In this document: positions 24,681 to 36,603 of the stretch, in pieces
How the letters are laid out: each line of letters opens with the position of its first letter
Position numbering within the stretch: position 1 is the stretch's first letter
Assembly (NCBI GenBank): GCA_004335635.1
Contig: QAXH01005173.1
Coordinates: 26,911-90,910, forward strand
Source: Chloromonas sp. AAM2
Lineage: Eukaryota > Chlorophyta > Chlorophyceae > Chlamydomonadales > Chlamydomonadaceae
Reading direction: 5' to 3'
Length of the DNA stretch: 64,000 bases
Notes under the pieces: model-generated
Seen by the model: only the letters and a program-made list of their open reading frames with translations
What the model was told of the DNA's origin: nothing
Databases searched by the model: none
Program-made: the position numbers and the translations under genes

Positions 24681-26666
24681 CATCAGTGGCACGCAGGCCT
24701 GCTACGGGTCAGCCACCTGCAAGCCATGTTTGTGCAGGGCTGGTCAGTGAGACTGAGAGCTGCACGAGGATGCTTACAGATGCAAGTGAGGTGACTGCAC
24801 ATTCCGTTGACTGGGCAAAGTGTTTGCCTGCCACAGAGCCGTGACTCTTGCATACCAATTTCGACCATGACTGAGCTAACATTCTGCAGTTCGTAGAGAG
24901 TCACTCATCCCATGCCCATGGAGATGAGCGTAGTGTCATGCACCTGGTCCCCAGCAATGCCCACCTGTCGCTAAAGGTTGAGCCAAGTTTATTGCTGCGG
25001 GAAGACTATTCGTAAACCTCTGCGCCGTGGTTTGCTCGGTTCCCAACTACACGGTTCAATTGGTTCTAGGGCGGATGAGAGGCGGATGAAGTGAGCGCGA
25101 TTGGTGTCCAGCAGGTAATGCTCATCCATCTTAACGGCAGCAGCGGTGGCTACCATGATGCGCACTAACAGAAAGGTGGCACTAGCAGAGAGAGGCGCAG
25201 CAAATTCAACAGGTTGACTTGCAAGGATACAAGCTGGTCTTGGACACTCGACTTGTCCTGTTGTTGCTAAGCGTCTACGGTTCTCGTGCTCCTTGCGAAA
25301 ATCGGCCTGCCACTGCCATGAGCCGCAAGGATCCACATGTGACGGCGTTTTCGGTGGCGCTTTTTGGCTTTTGAGATCTGTCCGACCCCTGGGGCTAGGC
25401 GTGAATTAGTCAAGGGTTTCAGTTCCCTGCACATCACACTGCAGCCGCTTGTAGGCGAGACCTCACCTGCCCAGAGAGCCTGCCCACATCACGAACCCAC
25501 TCCATGACACTGGGCAGGCGCTTTGGGCAGCCCCGTGTGCGTGGGCTGCAGTTCGCTGCAAGTGCCCTCGCTCCTAATGTTCCAAGAAACGGACATACAA
25601 GGGAGAACAACTTGCCCTTGTTTTGGTGGTACAGCCTATGCCCAAGTGCGGTTTTGGAACTTGTGTGTTTTGCCCTTCGCATTCCGCATAAGCTGAACCT
25701 GCCACATGCAAGAGAGCATGCTTTTAAGTGTTTTTCCACGCATTAGTCCAGCCTGCCAAATGCACGAATGCAAAGTGGTCAATGCAGGCTTGGTTGTCCT
25801 GCTGTAGCCCAGAAGTGCGCATGAAAAAGCGTTGGTGTTCGTGGAGAATGTGCCTGCCGTCCTGAAGCTGGGCATGTCACACATCGCACATGAGCTCTTC
25901 CACAAGCGTGGGCATGAGCTGAGGTGGTGCCTGGTGGCTGCCAAGGATGTTGGTGGCTGCCAAGGATGTTGGCACTCGTCAGGCAAGCTGAGACCTGGTT
26001 TTCCCAGACCTGATATGGCTGGCTATGTATTGCGGTGAAATAGAGCCCAAGGTGGTATGCGAACACCACATGGCTCAATCGGCACATCCCTACAAGGGCC
26101 CACTGGTACTGCGCTTCACGCTCCATGCACCTCGTTCATCGTCGAATAAGACAAATCCCCACACATCAAGAGTCTCTCTGGGATGCAGCATCTGCGGCCT
26201 TGATGTCCTCATCTGCAGGGGTCAGCCATATCGTACACATTTTGTACATCGTAACATTTTGTATAGTGGACTGTCTGTAATGCACAGCTGTACATTATGA
26301 CTGCACGGTAAGTCGTCCTCGTAATGTCCTCAGGACTTGCTTCGCAAGCTAGCAGGGCTTAGGCCCTGTTGACCAACAGGTACTGATGCAGTTGTGCTAG
26401 GTAGCACTGCTTGGGCATGGGGTGCATGCTCAGATCATCAAGCAAGCAAGGAGCATAGGACCAGGAGCCGTCCTCAGTTTCAAAGGGGGAGAAGTGGGAC
26501 TGGTCCCAGTGCATAACGAACTTCACCCTTACAGTAAATATACTGGGTATACAAGCATGAATGTACTATGCGTGTCCTGTACACATGAAGCCAGCCTGCA
26601 CGGGGCAACAATTCAAGGGTGCAGCTGCCTGTGCTACAGCCCTGACATGCTTGCAGGCCCACTTAC
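24681..26666 (-). other. unresolved minus-strand region, possible remnants of a 3'-5' exonuclease-like gene
   Basis: Short protein-like segments on the minus strand could be 5' exons of the HRDC gene, since HRDC often follows a DEDD exonuclease. They are about 25570..25468 (LPSVMEWVRDVGRLSGQ before gtgagg), about 25250..25000 (PVEFAAPLSASATFLLVRI) and about 24957..24850 (VGIAGDQVHDTT, then a TGA and VTLYELQNVSS in the same frame). No acidic catalytic motif is recognised. The in-frame stop argues for decay or misreading. A 20-bp direct duplication (gtggctgccaaggatgttgg) lies at about 25936-25975. Confidence 0.25.
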
Positions 26667-29600
26667 CGGTTGCCACATTGCAGGCTGTGGCCACGCCCAT
26701 GTCCTTGAGCACCTTCAGCTGCTCCAGCAGTAACCCCACACAGCGCTTGACCAGGCGAATCAACTGCCCACGCAGTTCACTACGCCCTGCCTGGAAGTCT
26801 AATGTCAATTTCTTTGAGCGCACAAAGATGGCTTGTTTATCGTCTGTTGGCGGCATGTACTCGACCAAAATGAACTTCGAAGCCTGGCACAGCGCACCGA
26901 ATGTGGGCAGCTGGCTGAGGGCGCTGGCCTGCAGGCAAGTGCGACGCAAGACCATCATGTAACAACCTGCTGGCCAGTCGGAAGATGACATTTATGCTCA
27001 TTGCCAGGCCGCCACTGGTGGCGTTCCTCGCCAAATGGACTGTTGTCCTGTTCACATTCAAGCACGAGCGCTTATGATGTCAACATCTGCTGGCGTCTGC
27101 TGGACCACCCAATACCAGCACCTGGCTGCCACCATGTGGCTGCGCTGCCTTGTGGCAGCTGGGTCTACCTTGTAGTGCTTTGCCTTGATGAGTGGCACAT
27201 TGTCATCACGTGCTGGTCGAGGGAGGAGCATGTCTCGTACGGCTGCTATGCTTGCGCACACTTGTGGCCATGCGCTGTCAAACTCCACCGCGCTCTTGGC
27301 CTGCAATCAGGGGAGCTCAAGATAGGCTCTGTGGCTCTGTGGAGACACACCTAACCAAACCACACCATTTTTTGCTCAACCTGAAGCTGCTAACCACATA
27401 ACTCAGGTGGCTGGAGCTTTCGTATGTGTCCCAGCTCAACTGTCCATCAGGGTGTCTGCTGCTTGTGCCTATTGGACTATTGGTGAAGGTGCAACCATCA
27501 TGAGAGAGGGAGGTGGGGTGCGGAGAAGTACATACACTGCTCCCTTACGGTACATACGCTGCGGTGATCCAAGACGCCCTAAGACGTCCTCCTCTTGACA
27601 CAGGAGGACGTGCTTAGGTTGTTATGCTTGCAACGTGCCATTGCTTGGATACACAAGCAAACTCACCTTAATAAAGAAGGCAAGCTTGCCGTTGTAAAGT
27701 ACAGCCCAGTCCAGTTTTCCCCAGCTCAGAGTCTCACTGACGGGGTATTCAGCTGAGTACCGTAGCAGTCTTGGGCCCAGTTCGTCGCCACCGGCCTGAG
27801 GCCACACCTGCTCCACGACCATGAAGACCAGCTGCCATACAAGATCAATCAGAGACCTGCAGTGCACAACAGGATTCAGTCAAGGGCCTGAGCAGACACA
27901 TCAGTGCAAGTGCAGGCACACTAACAAGGGTGCCGCACAGTTGGCACTGGCCTCGGATGCATTCCGTCAACACAGGCTACACGAAGTTTCCAAAAATGAT
28001 GTAACAACCACTATATAGCGATGTAACAACCACTACATAGCGCGAACAGCAAATGCTTATCCCACAAAGCTGGCCAGCAAACAATCAGTGCCTATGGATG
28101 TGGCAACACACTTCCCACCTGTGCGCAGCATCTGCCTTGCAACCCCCATCTTCGAGCTGATAGAGTCGGGCGGAGAGCCGCAGGGTGTCCAGCACGCGAT
28201 TGACCTCTGCATCCACGCTGGTGCAGTTCGGCTTGTGCTGCTGGCCTGCTGGATGTAGTGCTGTGCTGTCGCCGCCTGCCATGCTGGGTGCTGATGCGAA
28301 GGCAGCTGCCAGGGCTGTGCCTGCCTCTTTGGCTGTTGGCCCTGCAACAGCAGCCGCAGCTACAGCAGGTACAGGCATTCCACCGTCGTCCTGCTGTCCC
28401 TCAAGATCCTTGGCTGAGACTGAGCCATTGCTGCTCTTTGTGCTGCCAGGTTGGAAAGGGTCACGCAGCAATCTGAGGCTGCCAGAAAGGGGATAGGCAG
28501 GAAAGTGGGGCTCTGAACACATGTCAGGTGCCACTCCATCCCAGCGCAGTAACTCTTGTGCTGCTATCCTGCACGTGGAAACATTATCGCGTCACTCGGC
28601 CACAGCAAGCTTATGGAAAAGCTAAGAAGATCTGTTGCTTGCACGTTCCACAACTCAAACAAAGCGTAGCTAACTGTGCATTTTGGTCATCAACAACACC
28701 CACAGTGCTCGAGTCAAAAGCACCTGTACCTGTATCCCATCCTACAGAGCTAGCAGCAAGTGTAGTACTGGAAGCAGGGGCGGTGCACTTCATGATGCAA
28801 CAAAGCAAGTCTCAGGACATGGCAAAGCTCATATGGCATCCATGCGGAGAAGTTCGCTAACCATGGCTACATGTGCTGGCCTGCTGCTGGCCTGCTGCTG
28901 TAACGTAACCCCAGGTACAAATCAGGGTAGGCTCCCAGCTGGTCTACTTCCGTACCGCACCATCCACTGCTGTCTGCCCCGCCTGGCCCTTAACGAGCCT
29001 GTCAACTCACTCGATGGGCTGTCGTGTGTTCCAGCCAGACAGATTGCAGCCCTTGGCCATCACCGTCAATGGTATTGGCGACATGTTGCTGCTCACCAAC
29101 GCTTGCCAGGTCGCCTGCGCAGTCACATGTAAGCACCTTGCCAGCTTCAGACTTTGCAGCAGCTGCCATGGCTGCAGTGCGTGCTGGTAGTTGAGTGCTG
29201 CAGTTGCTGGTGGTAGGTGCTTCTGACGTTGGATGGATTTGTCCTGTTGTCTGTCTGCGGGTTCCTGTGTCGGACAGTGCCCGGTCTCAAAAGATCAGCA
29301 GGCGATGGACAGCGACAACAGCCTCAGATGGGTCCAGACACTATGTCATGTTGGAGTGAGTGACCCACTACTTAACGCGCAAGTACCACATAATCTACAG
29401 TGATCTCCAGCACTAGGCAGTGGTGCAGCAAGTAGCTGACCAATTGCCGGAACATTGGCCCATGCCAACCAGCAGAGGACATGGTGCTGTATGGGCTCAC
29501 CTTGTCCATGATAGGACAGTTATCGTGATAAACGGCGATGTCCTGAACGTGAAGAGTAGTTGCTGTCTGTGTGCCCAAAACCTCGACCTTGAATCGGTTG

Positions 29601-29773
29601 ACAACACTTTCCATGGTGAGCTCACCACGGACCGTGATGAGCTTGCTGCGTATCTGCCCGCACGTCACAACAAATTTTCTGGGGCCCTTGGGAAGCTCAT
29701 CTGCAGGGTGCGTTGAGCGAGGTGGGAATTCAGGGTAGATCAGGACGCCACAGTTTATGAAGCTTGCATGCAT
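26667..29773 (-). CDS. protein with PD-(D/E)XK-like segment, function unknown
   Basis: Exons: 29773..29501 (ATG at 29773, 91 codons), then at least one missing exon, 28568..28119, 27856..27667, 27300..27169, 26928..26667 (ends before gtaagt; 3' end not found). From 28568 onward the phases join. The joined middle reads LLRYSAEYPVSETLSWGKLD, WAVLYNGKLAFFIK, AKSAVEFDSAWPQVCASIAA, then PTFGALCQASKFILVEYMPP. The order (Asp after a Gly-Lys-Leu turn, two β-strands, a hydrophobic run into x-x-K, a helix with an A-x-x-Q-like face, then FGAL followed by a strand) resembles PD-(D/E)XK nuclease-like folds of eukaryotic hypothetical proteins. This is fold-level inference without a search. The expected catalytic Glu position is Lys (FIKAK). 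Exon 28568..28119 contains an Ala-rich linker. A Crinkler-like effector-type architecture is an alternative reading. Confidence 0.45.
27995..28041 (+). repeat. 22-24 bp tandem duplication
   Basis: The phrase gatgtaacaaccacta followed by tatagc/catagc occurs twice in a row. It lies in an intron between exons 28119 and 27856. Confidence 0.6.
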
Positions 29774-31693
29774 GAACGTCCGGTATGCATTATAGAAGGG
29801 CCAGAGCGTATGGATGGGTATTGATGCAGGCTTCTAGAAATAAACCAAAATGTTGAGATCGTGAGCTCTGAGTGACGGGGTGAATGAGTGGATGTTCTGC
29901 CGTACAGCAAGAGGATACTCCGCAATAGTCCGCTTGGAACAACATTACTATATATGATGATCTTCCAACATGGCTATAATGATGGTCCTCCAGTTGCAGG
30001 TATCATGATGATCTTTCAGTTACATCCTGTACCAACCAGGCTGTGGCGCATGGCGTGGCTTCTTTGCAGATCGTTCTTCGCGTACACTGCCTGTGCAATG
30101 TCATGCGCAAGTCATGCACTGAATTCTGATGAGGCCACAGACGCGCACACAGAGCCTGACAGAGCAAAGCGGTGTCATGTTCCTGTTCTGAACAAGCAAG
30201 TCAGGCGTGAAGAACTGCATAAGGAGCCCCACAGCAAAGAAATCACATCTGATAACGACGAGCATAGTGTTGGAACTGGTGGGTTGCGGCTTTGTGTTGG
30301 TGTTCACTTGGCTTTGGGAGAAGCAAAGCTTTGACTGTGCTTTTTGTGCCTGCTTGGCGCAGTATGTTTCTGCTGTTTCTGTTCGTGCCTCAACAAGTCA
30401 CAGCATCTGAAGCAAAGCACTGTGGCGACTTGGCTGCTTGATACACCTTTGTCCACCTTGCTGACGTCTAGGTCAGATAAACAATCTTGATTGTACTGGT
30501 TCCGTGGTACTGCATCATCCGCTCTGTGTCTGATGTGTCAACAGTCAGTTCTATTTTGAAGGCACATTTGTGCTCGTTTTCTGCTAGCTTGTACACTCTT
30601 CTTGGCCAAATTTAAACTTCTTGCAGTTGGCATGCACCGTCTGATGGGATTTTGTGGTCCTGTAAAGCCACAGTCTACCTCTTGGATGCTGTCATTTCAA
30701 TCACTTGATTCTCACCTTTGCCCACTGCGTTGTCATTACTTATGGTTTGGTAGCATATGTAATTCTGGTGTGGGTTCCCGTCCTGTTGTGCTTGGCACAC
30801 TATGGCGGTGTGTTTTCATCAAGTACGTTAGAACTAGATCAATTCAACCAATCAGAAGGAGGCTCTGATTGACATGGCTGTGCTTAGCTGTCCTTGTTAT
30901 GGTGCAGCTTGTTTTTGCCACCTGGTGTGTGCTGCTGGAGGCGAGCACCTTTAAGCTCTCAGGCAAACTACTGGCATGGTCGTTTGAATGGAAAGAGATT
31001 ACAGTGTACAGGTGGCCTTGAAAAATAGAAAAGCGAGGACGCTGTCTACGTTGCCTCCTGCCACAGCAATCCGGTCACACCCAAAACGACAGTTCACAGA
31101 GAGAACGCCCAATACAGGCATCCAGGCATGCAAGCATGTCACTGAAAAAGAGGGATATCAAAAAGCTCTCCCAATGCAGGTGTTCAGCATTTGAGCATGT
31201 CACCAGGAAAGCTGGTTGACATGATGCGTGGTGCTGCCTAGCGCCGTCATTCAGTTTGCGCTGGTGCGTGCATCCACAGTGTCTTGAGGCTATGATGCAG
31301 TGCAAAGTCAAGACCATCTGACAGTTTATGCAAGGCAACGGCAACGCACCACCAGTACCATGTGAGTGGTTGTCATCGCCACGGCATTGTGCAAAGCGGC
31401 GGCAACGCCCCTCGAAAACCCGTGTTATTATCGTTGCCATCGATCAACTAACCGTGGATCTCTACCACCACCCAATCCACGGCATCTCGGCAGGCCGCTG
31501 GTGAGTAGCCTCAGCCTTGCCCCCTGGGGGGATCCCACGCCGGCCGTTGGTCATCCGTTGGTCACCCGTTGGTCACTCACTGCCTTGGATGTCACATTAC
31601 GTGCTAGCCTCACACACATTACGTTGACTGCTGCAGTTGCCGATACATGCGATTAGAGCTTGCCGCTCTGTGCCACTGGTTGACTTTCGCACC
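29774..31693. other. intergenic, divergent 5' region
   Basis: This stretch separates the leftward PD-(D/E)XK-like gene from the rightward dehydrogenase gene, so it should hold both promoters. Open frames here, such as the one at 29888-30334, lack recognisable domains. No repeat family copy or RNA gene was recognised. Confidence 0.45.
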
Positions 31694-34600
31694 ATGTTGG
31701 CTCTCGTGTACCAAGAGGGTGGCGACCTGAGCCTGCAGAAAGACTACCCGGTACCGGTGCCTGGGAAAGATGAGGCTCTCATACGCATTCTGAGGGCTGG
31801 CATCTGTTCCACTGTGAGGCAGAGCACGTGATGCACAGACACAACACACACGGTCAATTCACAAGCCGATGCCAGGGCATGTGACCAGGCACCTGCATTG
31901 TGTGAATACCAGCCTACCCTCCGCTGAATGTGACGAGAGCCGAAGCCAGCTGCAAGACAGTGACTGTAGCTGTCAACGCCACCTGCCAAGTCAAATATCA
32001 CAGTCCACACTGTTCTCAAACCTGTGGTGCTTGCTTGTGTTGGACAGGATCTTGAGATTACAAGGGGTTACGTGCCCGGCTATCACGCAGTGTTGGGTCA
32101 TGAGTTTGTGGGAGTGGTGGAGCAGTGTTCGAGCCAACCTGAGCTGGTGCGCCAGCGGGTGGTTGGGGAGATCAACTGCAACATATGTGTGAGTGTGACC
32201 ACCTCACCTGATCATCTCCTGTCACTCAGTAAACTGGTGCATCGCTACCTTTAATCTTATGCTTGCACTAATACTGGTTTGCTGCTGTGCACATGAGGAG
32301 CGACACAATGCCTGGACTGTTTGGCTAAGGTTGGTTCCAGAGCAACTGACAGGCGAGCCAACGCGATTGGCGTTCAATAGCTCCTCGAGTCAATCATATG
32401 TGCGAGACGCGTGTATACACTTGGTTTGCATGCTGGCTAGGCAAGGCCTTGGGTGACTCACACTGGTGTGTTAGAAACGCTGTGACACACCTCACGCCTG
32501 TAGACGTGCGCCTAGCTGCCCATGCGTGCAGGGCTACACGTGCGCTGACGCTGTCTTCACACGCAATCATGCACCGGGCAGGTAAAGTGCACGTATGACA
32601 GCGAGCACATAAGATAGACCCGGTGTTTCAGGTTGAGTACACGTGTGTGATATGTGCATTCTGAACAGCTTAGGCTACCTCCTCTCACATAGACCAAGTA
32701 ACTCAGGTTGAGTAAGCATGTGTGGCGCGCGTGACAGCCTGAGTGGCTTATGCGGCTGCCTGCACACCGTGTGGCTGCAACCGCACACACAGTGTAGATT
32801 CACCCGAAGACATGAGACGTGCTGTCAGGCCTAACCCTGTCCCTTGCGGTGCACTCCCGCTCGCTGCAGGACCGTACTGGGCATCATAGGCAAGGACGGT
32901 ACCCTGGCCCAGTACTGCACCCTGCCTACCCGCAACCTGCACGTGGTGCCCGGCAGCCTCACCGACAAGCAGGCCTGCTACGCCGAGCCGCTGGCCGCCG
33001 CCTGTCGGCTGCTGGAACAGAAGGTGCCACCACCGGGCAGCAACGTCGCTGTCATAGGTGTGGGCCATGGCTGCACATAGCTTGACGGCATTCCATCTAT
33101 TAGCTAGCATAGCTAGGCATCAGGAGTGTAGGCATGCACTATTGTAGCCATGTATCTCTGCCCTGGCATGATTCCAAGCAAACAGCGGGTTGCAAAAAAG
33201 AAGAGGGCTGGTATTGTCTGTAACAAGAGCAATGCATGCACAGCAACAGGGCCGAAAGGTGTGCAAATGCAGTATCCAGCAAAAAGAAAAAAAGTTTGCC
33301 AGTTCTGGGACAGTTTGTGTGAATTGGTCTGTATTACCGCCAGCAACCATTGACACTGACACAACCCAACCATACATACCAACACAGCACAAGACATGAA
33401 CCATCATCAACACATTGGTTCCAGTGCTACTCTCAAAACTGTCCCAGAACTGGCATCTTCTTTTTTTTTCAGAGGTGCTTAGTTGTGACAGAGTTGGTGA
33501 GCGACAAAGTGTGCTTGCTGCACTCTTTTGATTACCGTGGTCTGGGTCTGCACCATGGGGCTTGTTGCTGCCTGCACAGGGGACGGCAAGCTGGGGCTGC
33601 TGGTGGCTGCTGTGCTGGTGGCAGCAGGTGGCAGCAAGGTCACGCTGCTGGGCAGGCACGCAGACAAGATGGCGCTAGTAAGTGAGGTCAGGCAGTTCAT
33701 AAGCGAAAAGTCACGAACAGGTTGTTGCTAATTGTGCCAGCGAATTTGACTGGCCCTAGCTGCGAGAGGTGACGTCCAGGTTTTGCGTCTGCATCGCCAA
33801 TTGTTGTGACTGCAGCTTGCAAGATCACTGGTCTTTTGCTTTCTCAGCACTCCTCTGAATAGCAGCGAGGCCTTGTGAATGTGGTGTTTGCAGATTTCTG
33901 CTGATGGGTTGATCAGAAGTGTGACCACCGGTGCCATGTGCTGCAGGTGCAAGGCTGTGCAGATCAAGTCGTGGTGAACAACGAAACACAGGTGCGAGGC
34001 TGGGTTAGCAGCTGCGTGACAACGAATCTGACAGCAGGCTGTCCTATGAAGCACAGCTGGTTGCTGTATCAGGCACACTGTGATGTTCGTTTCCCTCCGC
34101 AGCTGCTACAGCTTTCCTCGCAGTTTTGATTGGGCCACGTCTTGCCCAGCATCATGACCCAGCCTGTGACGAGGTGGCATCCGGGCATGCAAGGGCCGTC
34201 ATGCCTCCATGCAACGCACTGCACACTGTCACCCGCACCTTCTGGTCCATGCCGATCCGATGTTGCGCTAGATCGGCTTTGCCAGTGATTGCAAGCCACG
34301 CAGTCCCACTCATGCACTACCTGCCCTGGTCTGTTTGTGTCTCAAGACTCAACTTGCAGGGTCCTTTGATGTGGCAGTGGACGCCTCAGGCTCATCGCAT
34401 GGCATCAAGCTGGCCCTGGCGGTGCTGAGACCCACGGGCACTCTGGTGCTGAAGAGCACTGTTTCCCTGCTCGACCCGGGCATGCCTGGGTGGAGTGAGA
34501 TTGCCAATGACATTGTCGTCAATGAAAAGGTGGGCACTGTCAGACTATACCAGGGGTGGCTTTAAAGTTGCTTGTAAGCAGCTAATCAAAAACCAGGGGT

Positions 34601-35318
34601 GACTCACAAGAGGCTTGCCTGAAATTTGAGTGCATTCATGCTTCTGGCTGAACAGGTGAAATGCGTGAATGCTGTGCCCTAGCTATGGGCACTACCTACA
34701 TAATTTGGTAGCTGTTTGTGGTTGGTTCAAGCAAAATTCTTTGTGACACTTGATCACGCGGTGAGGATACTCAGAATGGGCGACTATCAACTGTTGGTTA
34801 TGTGGTTTTTGCGTGCAGGTCCTGATTGGCAGCAGGTGAGGACGTGAGCGACGACTTGCCGTCAGCCGAAATCTGCAATAGTATGAGCCAGCTGTTCAGC
34901 AAGAGTTGCTACTCCTGCAGTGCTGACATTGTCTGGGGTTCAGAAGGGTTCAAGAACGACCTAACCCTAACCCTAACCCTAACCCTAACCACTAAATCAC
35001 TTTGTCAGTATGACTGCCCGTGCTTCTCCTGCTGAAACCATTGTGGATCCGAAGTATTTGCAAGCGTGCCAGAGCTCTGCTGTCTGCTCGCTTTTGCTGC
35101 CGAAACGAGCAGAATTGCACACGGCGCTTTTTGCTGCGCGTCGCAGGTGCGGCCCACTGGACGTAGCGCTCCAAATGATGGAAGAACATGCGTCCATCCG
35201 ACAGCTGCTTGACAGCATGACACATGCTGTGCGACCGCTTTCAGAAGGGCTGGCCGCCATGCAGGAGGCTGCGACGAAAGGAGTGCTTAAGGTCCAGGTT
35301 CAATGCAACGACGCATGA
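31694..35318 (+). CDS. medium-chain dehydrogenase/reductase (GroES-like, zinc-type alcohol dehydrogenase family)
   Basis: Exons: 31694..31813 (ATG), 32048..32188, one unresolved exon, 32870..33057, 33580..33677, 33947..33991, 34347..34529, 34819..34835, 35147..35318 (TGA). Exon 1 reads MLALVYQEGG and ends in ALIRILRAGIC. Exon 2 has YHAVLGHEFVGVVE, the GHE catalytic-zinc motif, and GEINCNIC. The next gives TVLGIIGKDGTLAQYC and YAEPLAAACRLLE. Exon 33580 gives GDGKLGLLVAAVLVAAGG, the Rossmann dinucleotide loop in the DGKLG variant. Then come DVAVDASGSSHG and GSRCGPLDVAL, with a C-terminal GVLKVQV strand. It should bind NAD(P)H and oxidise an alcohol or polyol; the substrate is unknown. Known exons code about 320 residues, near the family size. 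The missing piece between 32188 and 32870 would carry the structural-zinc loop. The last intron holds a telomere-like tract and the fourth a repeat element. Confidence 0.85.
33281..33470. mobile_element. MITE-like element with CCAGTTCTGGGACA terminal inverted repeats
   Basis: The left end at 33294 (gtttgccagttctgggacag, preceded by an A-rich run) pairs with the right end at 33435-33455 (actgtcccagaactggca, followed by a T-run). The element is about 190 bp with 20-35 bp inverted ends and no coding capacity. It lies in a dehydrogenase-gene intron. Target-site duplications could not be fixed because of the A/T runs. Confidence 0.7.
34961..34990 (+). repeat. interstitial telomere-like tract (CCCTAA)5
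   Basis: Five perfect units of ccctaa (30 bases) lie in the last intron of the dehydrogenase gene, between exons 34819..34835 and 35147..35318. Coding sequence resumes in phase on the far side, so this is not a chromosome end. It is the TTAGGG type rather than the TTTAGGG of land plants or TTTTAGGG of Chlamydomonas. Confidence 0.95.
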
Positions 35319-36603
35319 TGCTATCAATCCACACTGCGATTGACTGATGCTGGTTTACAAATCGTGGTCAGCTTGGTTAGCGCTGTTTCGTGAACCTGTC
35401 TGGCAACCCTGGACGGCAATTTGCTTTTGCGATGAGCGTCGAATGCTCCTCCGCAGACGATGGATGTTTTGTAATCGATTTGAGCCCGGACTGGATCTAG
35501 GACAAAAGGACGCTGTGTCCTCCACCACAGAGAATCTCGACCCACTAACCAAGTCGTTATGCGTTTCGCATGCAAAAAAATATGTCGGACGTATTGCGCG
35601 GACGAGTCTGCAAGCGGTGAGATTTTAAGATTATGCATACCTGCTTGCATCTTTAAAGAACGGAGTCAAGAACCACTAAAGTCGCCCCCAGACCACGCCC
35701 TCATGGCTAAAGAGGAAGATAGAGTCCTGCTCCGCAAGTTGCTCTGGGCTGCTCTACATGTTCAGTGTCGACATCTGCCCAAGAGGCTGAGGATTGCTTT
35801 GGCAATTAGGCTGGCAGTCAGGTGAGGGGGGAGGGGTGAACTGTCCGGGCTGCAGGTTTAGATGCGCTTATGCTTGTCATGCACCGTCTTCAGAATGAGT
35901 AAAGAGCTTGCGATCAGCACGTCTGCGTCACTCCTTTGCAACCTGGTTGTGTGGCAGGAGAAGACGGCATGCAACCCAGCAACCAGGCAACCTGCGTGAG
36001 TACATCTGCCTCAAACAAGGGGTAGCAGGGAGAATAGACTGGAGGAAAACCAAGCAAGAGCGCCTTTACCCCCCAGGGCTAGCAGTGAGAGCCTGGCGGC
36101 AGGTAACGCATGGTAACGCATGACGAGCACCTTCTGGACAAGGGAGAGGCGATTTCAATTGATCAAGAATCCAAAACGACGCTCTGGGCCATTTCACGGG
36201 CAGGGTTCCTGTAGACCGCCAAAGGAACCCTTGCTCGCCACCTAATCCTCGTGACCACCTAATCCCACCTCACTCCTTACACTCCCCCACCTACACCACT
36301 TTCATCCGCTGCCTTTTCTTCAGTGCTCAACTGGCCCAGATTGCCATCATTAAGCTTTCATTTGGCATCCTGGTTGTGGTTCTTTCACCTGGCGTCTGTG
36401 GTAGAGAGGCACTCGATTGCATGATGGCTGGCTCGCCCTGAGCAGCCTGCCAATATCTGCAACAATCCTTTGCGCAAATACGAAACCTGGGTGCTCATGT
36501 CAGTGCTCTTGTCAGTGCTCATGTCCCTGCACGGACCTGGTACACGGCTGTCTAACCCATGCTACTTTGCAAATCGTACCCTCCGCACATCATGCCCATG
36601 CAG
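35319..36603 (+). other. 3' end of dehydrogenase gene and unresolved 5' part of the ankyrin gene
   Basis: The ankyrin gene's first exon should lie here. A candidate starts with ATG at 35704 (MAKEEDRVLLRKLLWAALHV), runs to a gtgagg donor at 35821 and ends in phase 1, which fits the phase-1 acceptor at 36604. This pairing is plausible but unproven. No other gene is seen. Confidence 0.4.

Noticed and set aside
24850..24960. Selenocysteine at the in-frame TGA
   Set aside because: Green algae do make selenoproteins, but no redox motif or SECIS-like stem was seen and the fragment itself is doubtful.
34961..34990. Chromosome end
   Set aside because: Only five units, and the dehydrogenase gene continues in phase with its C-terminal exon on the other side.
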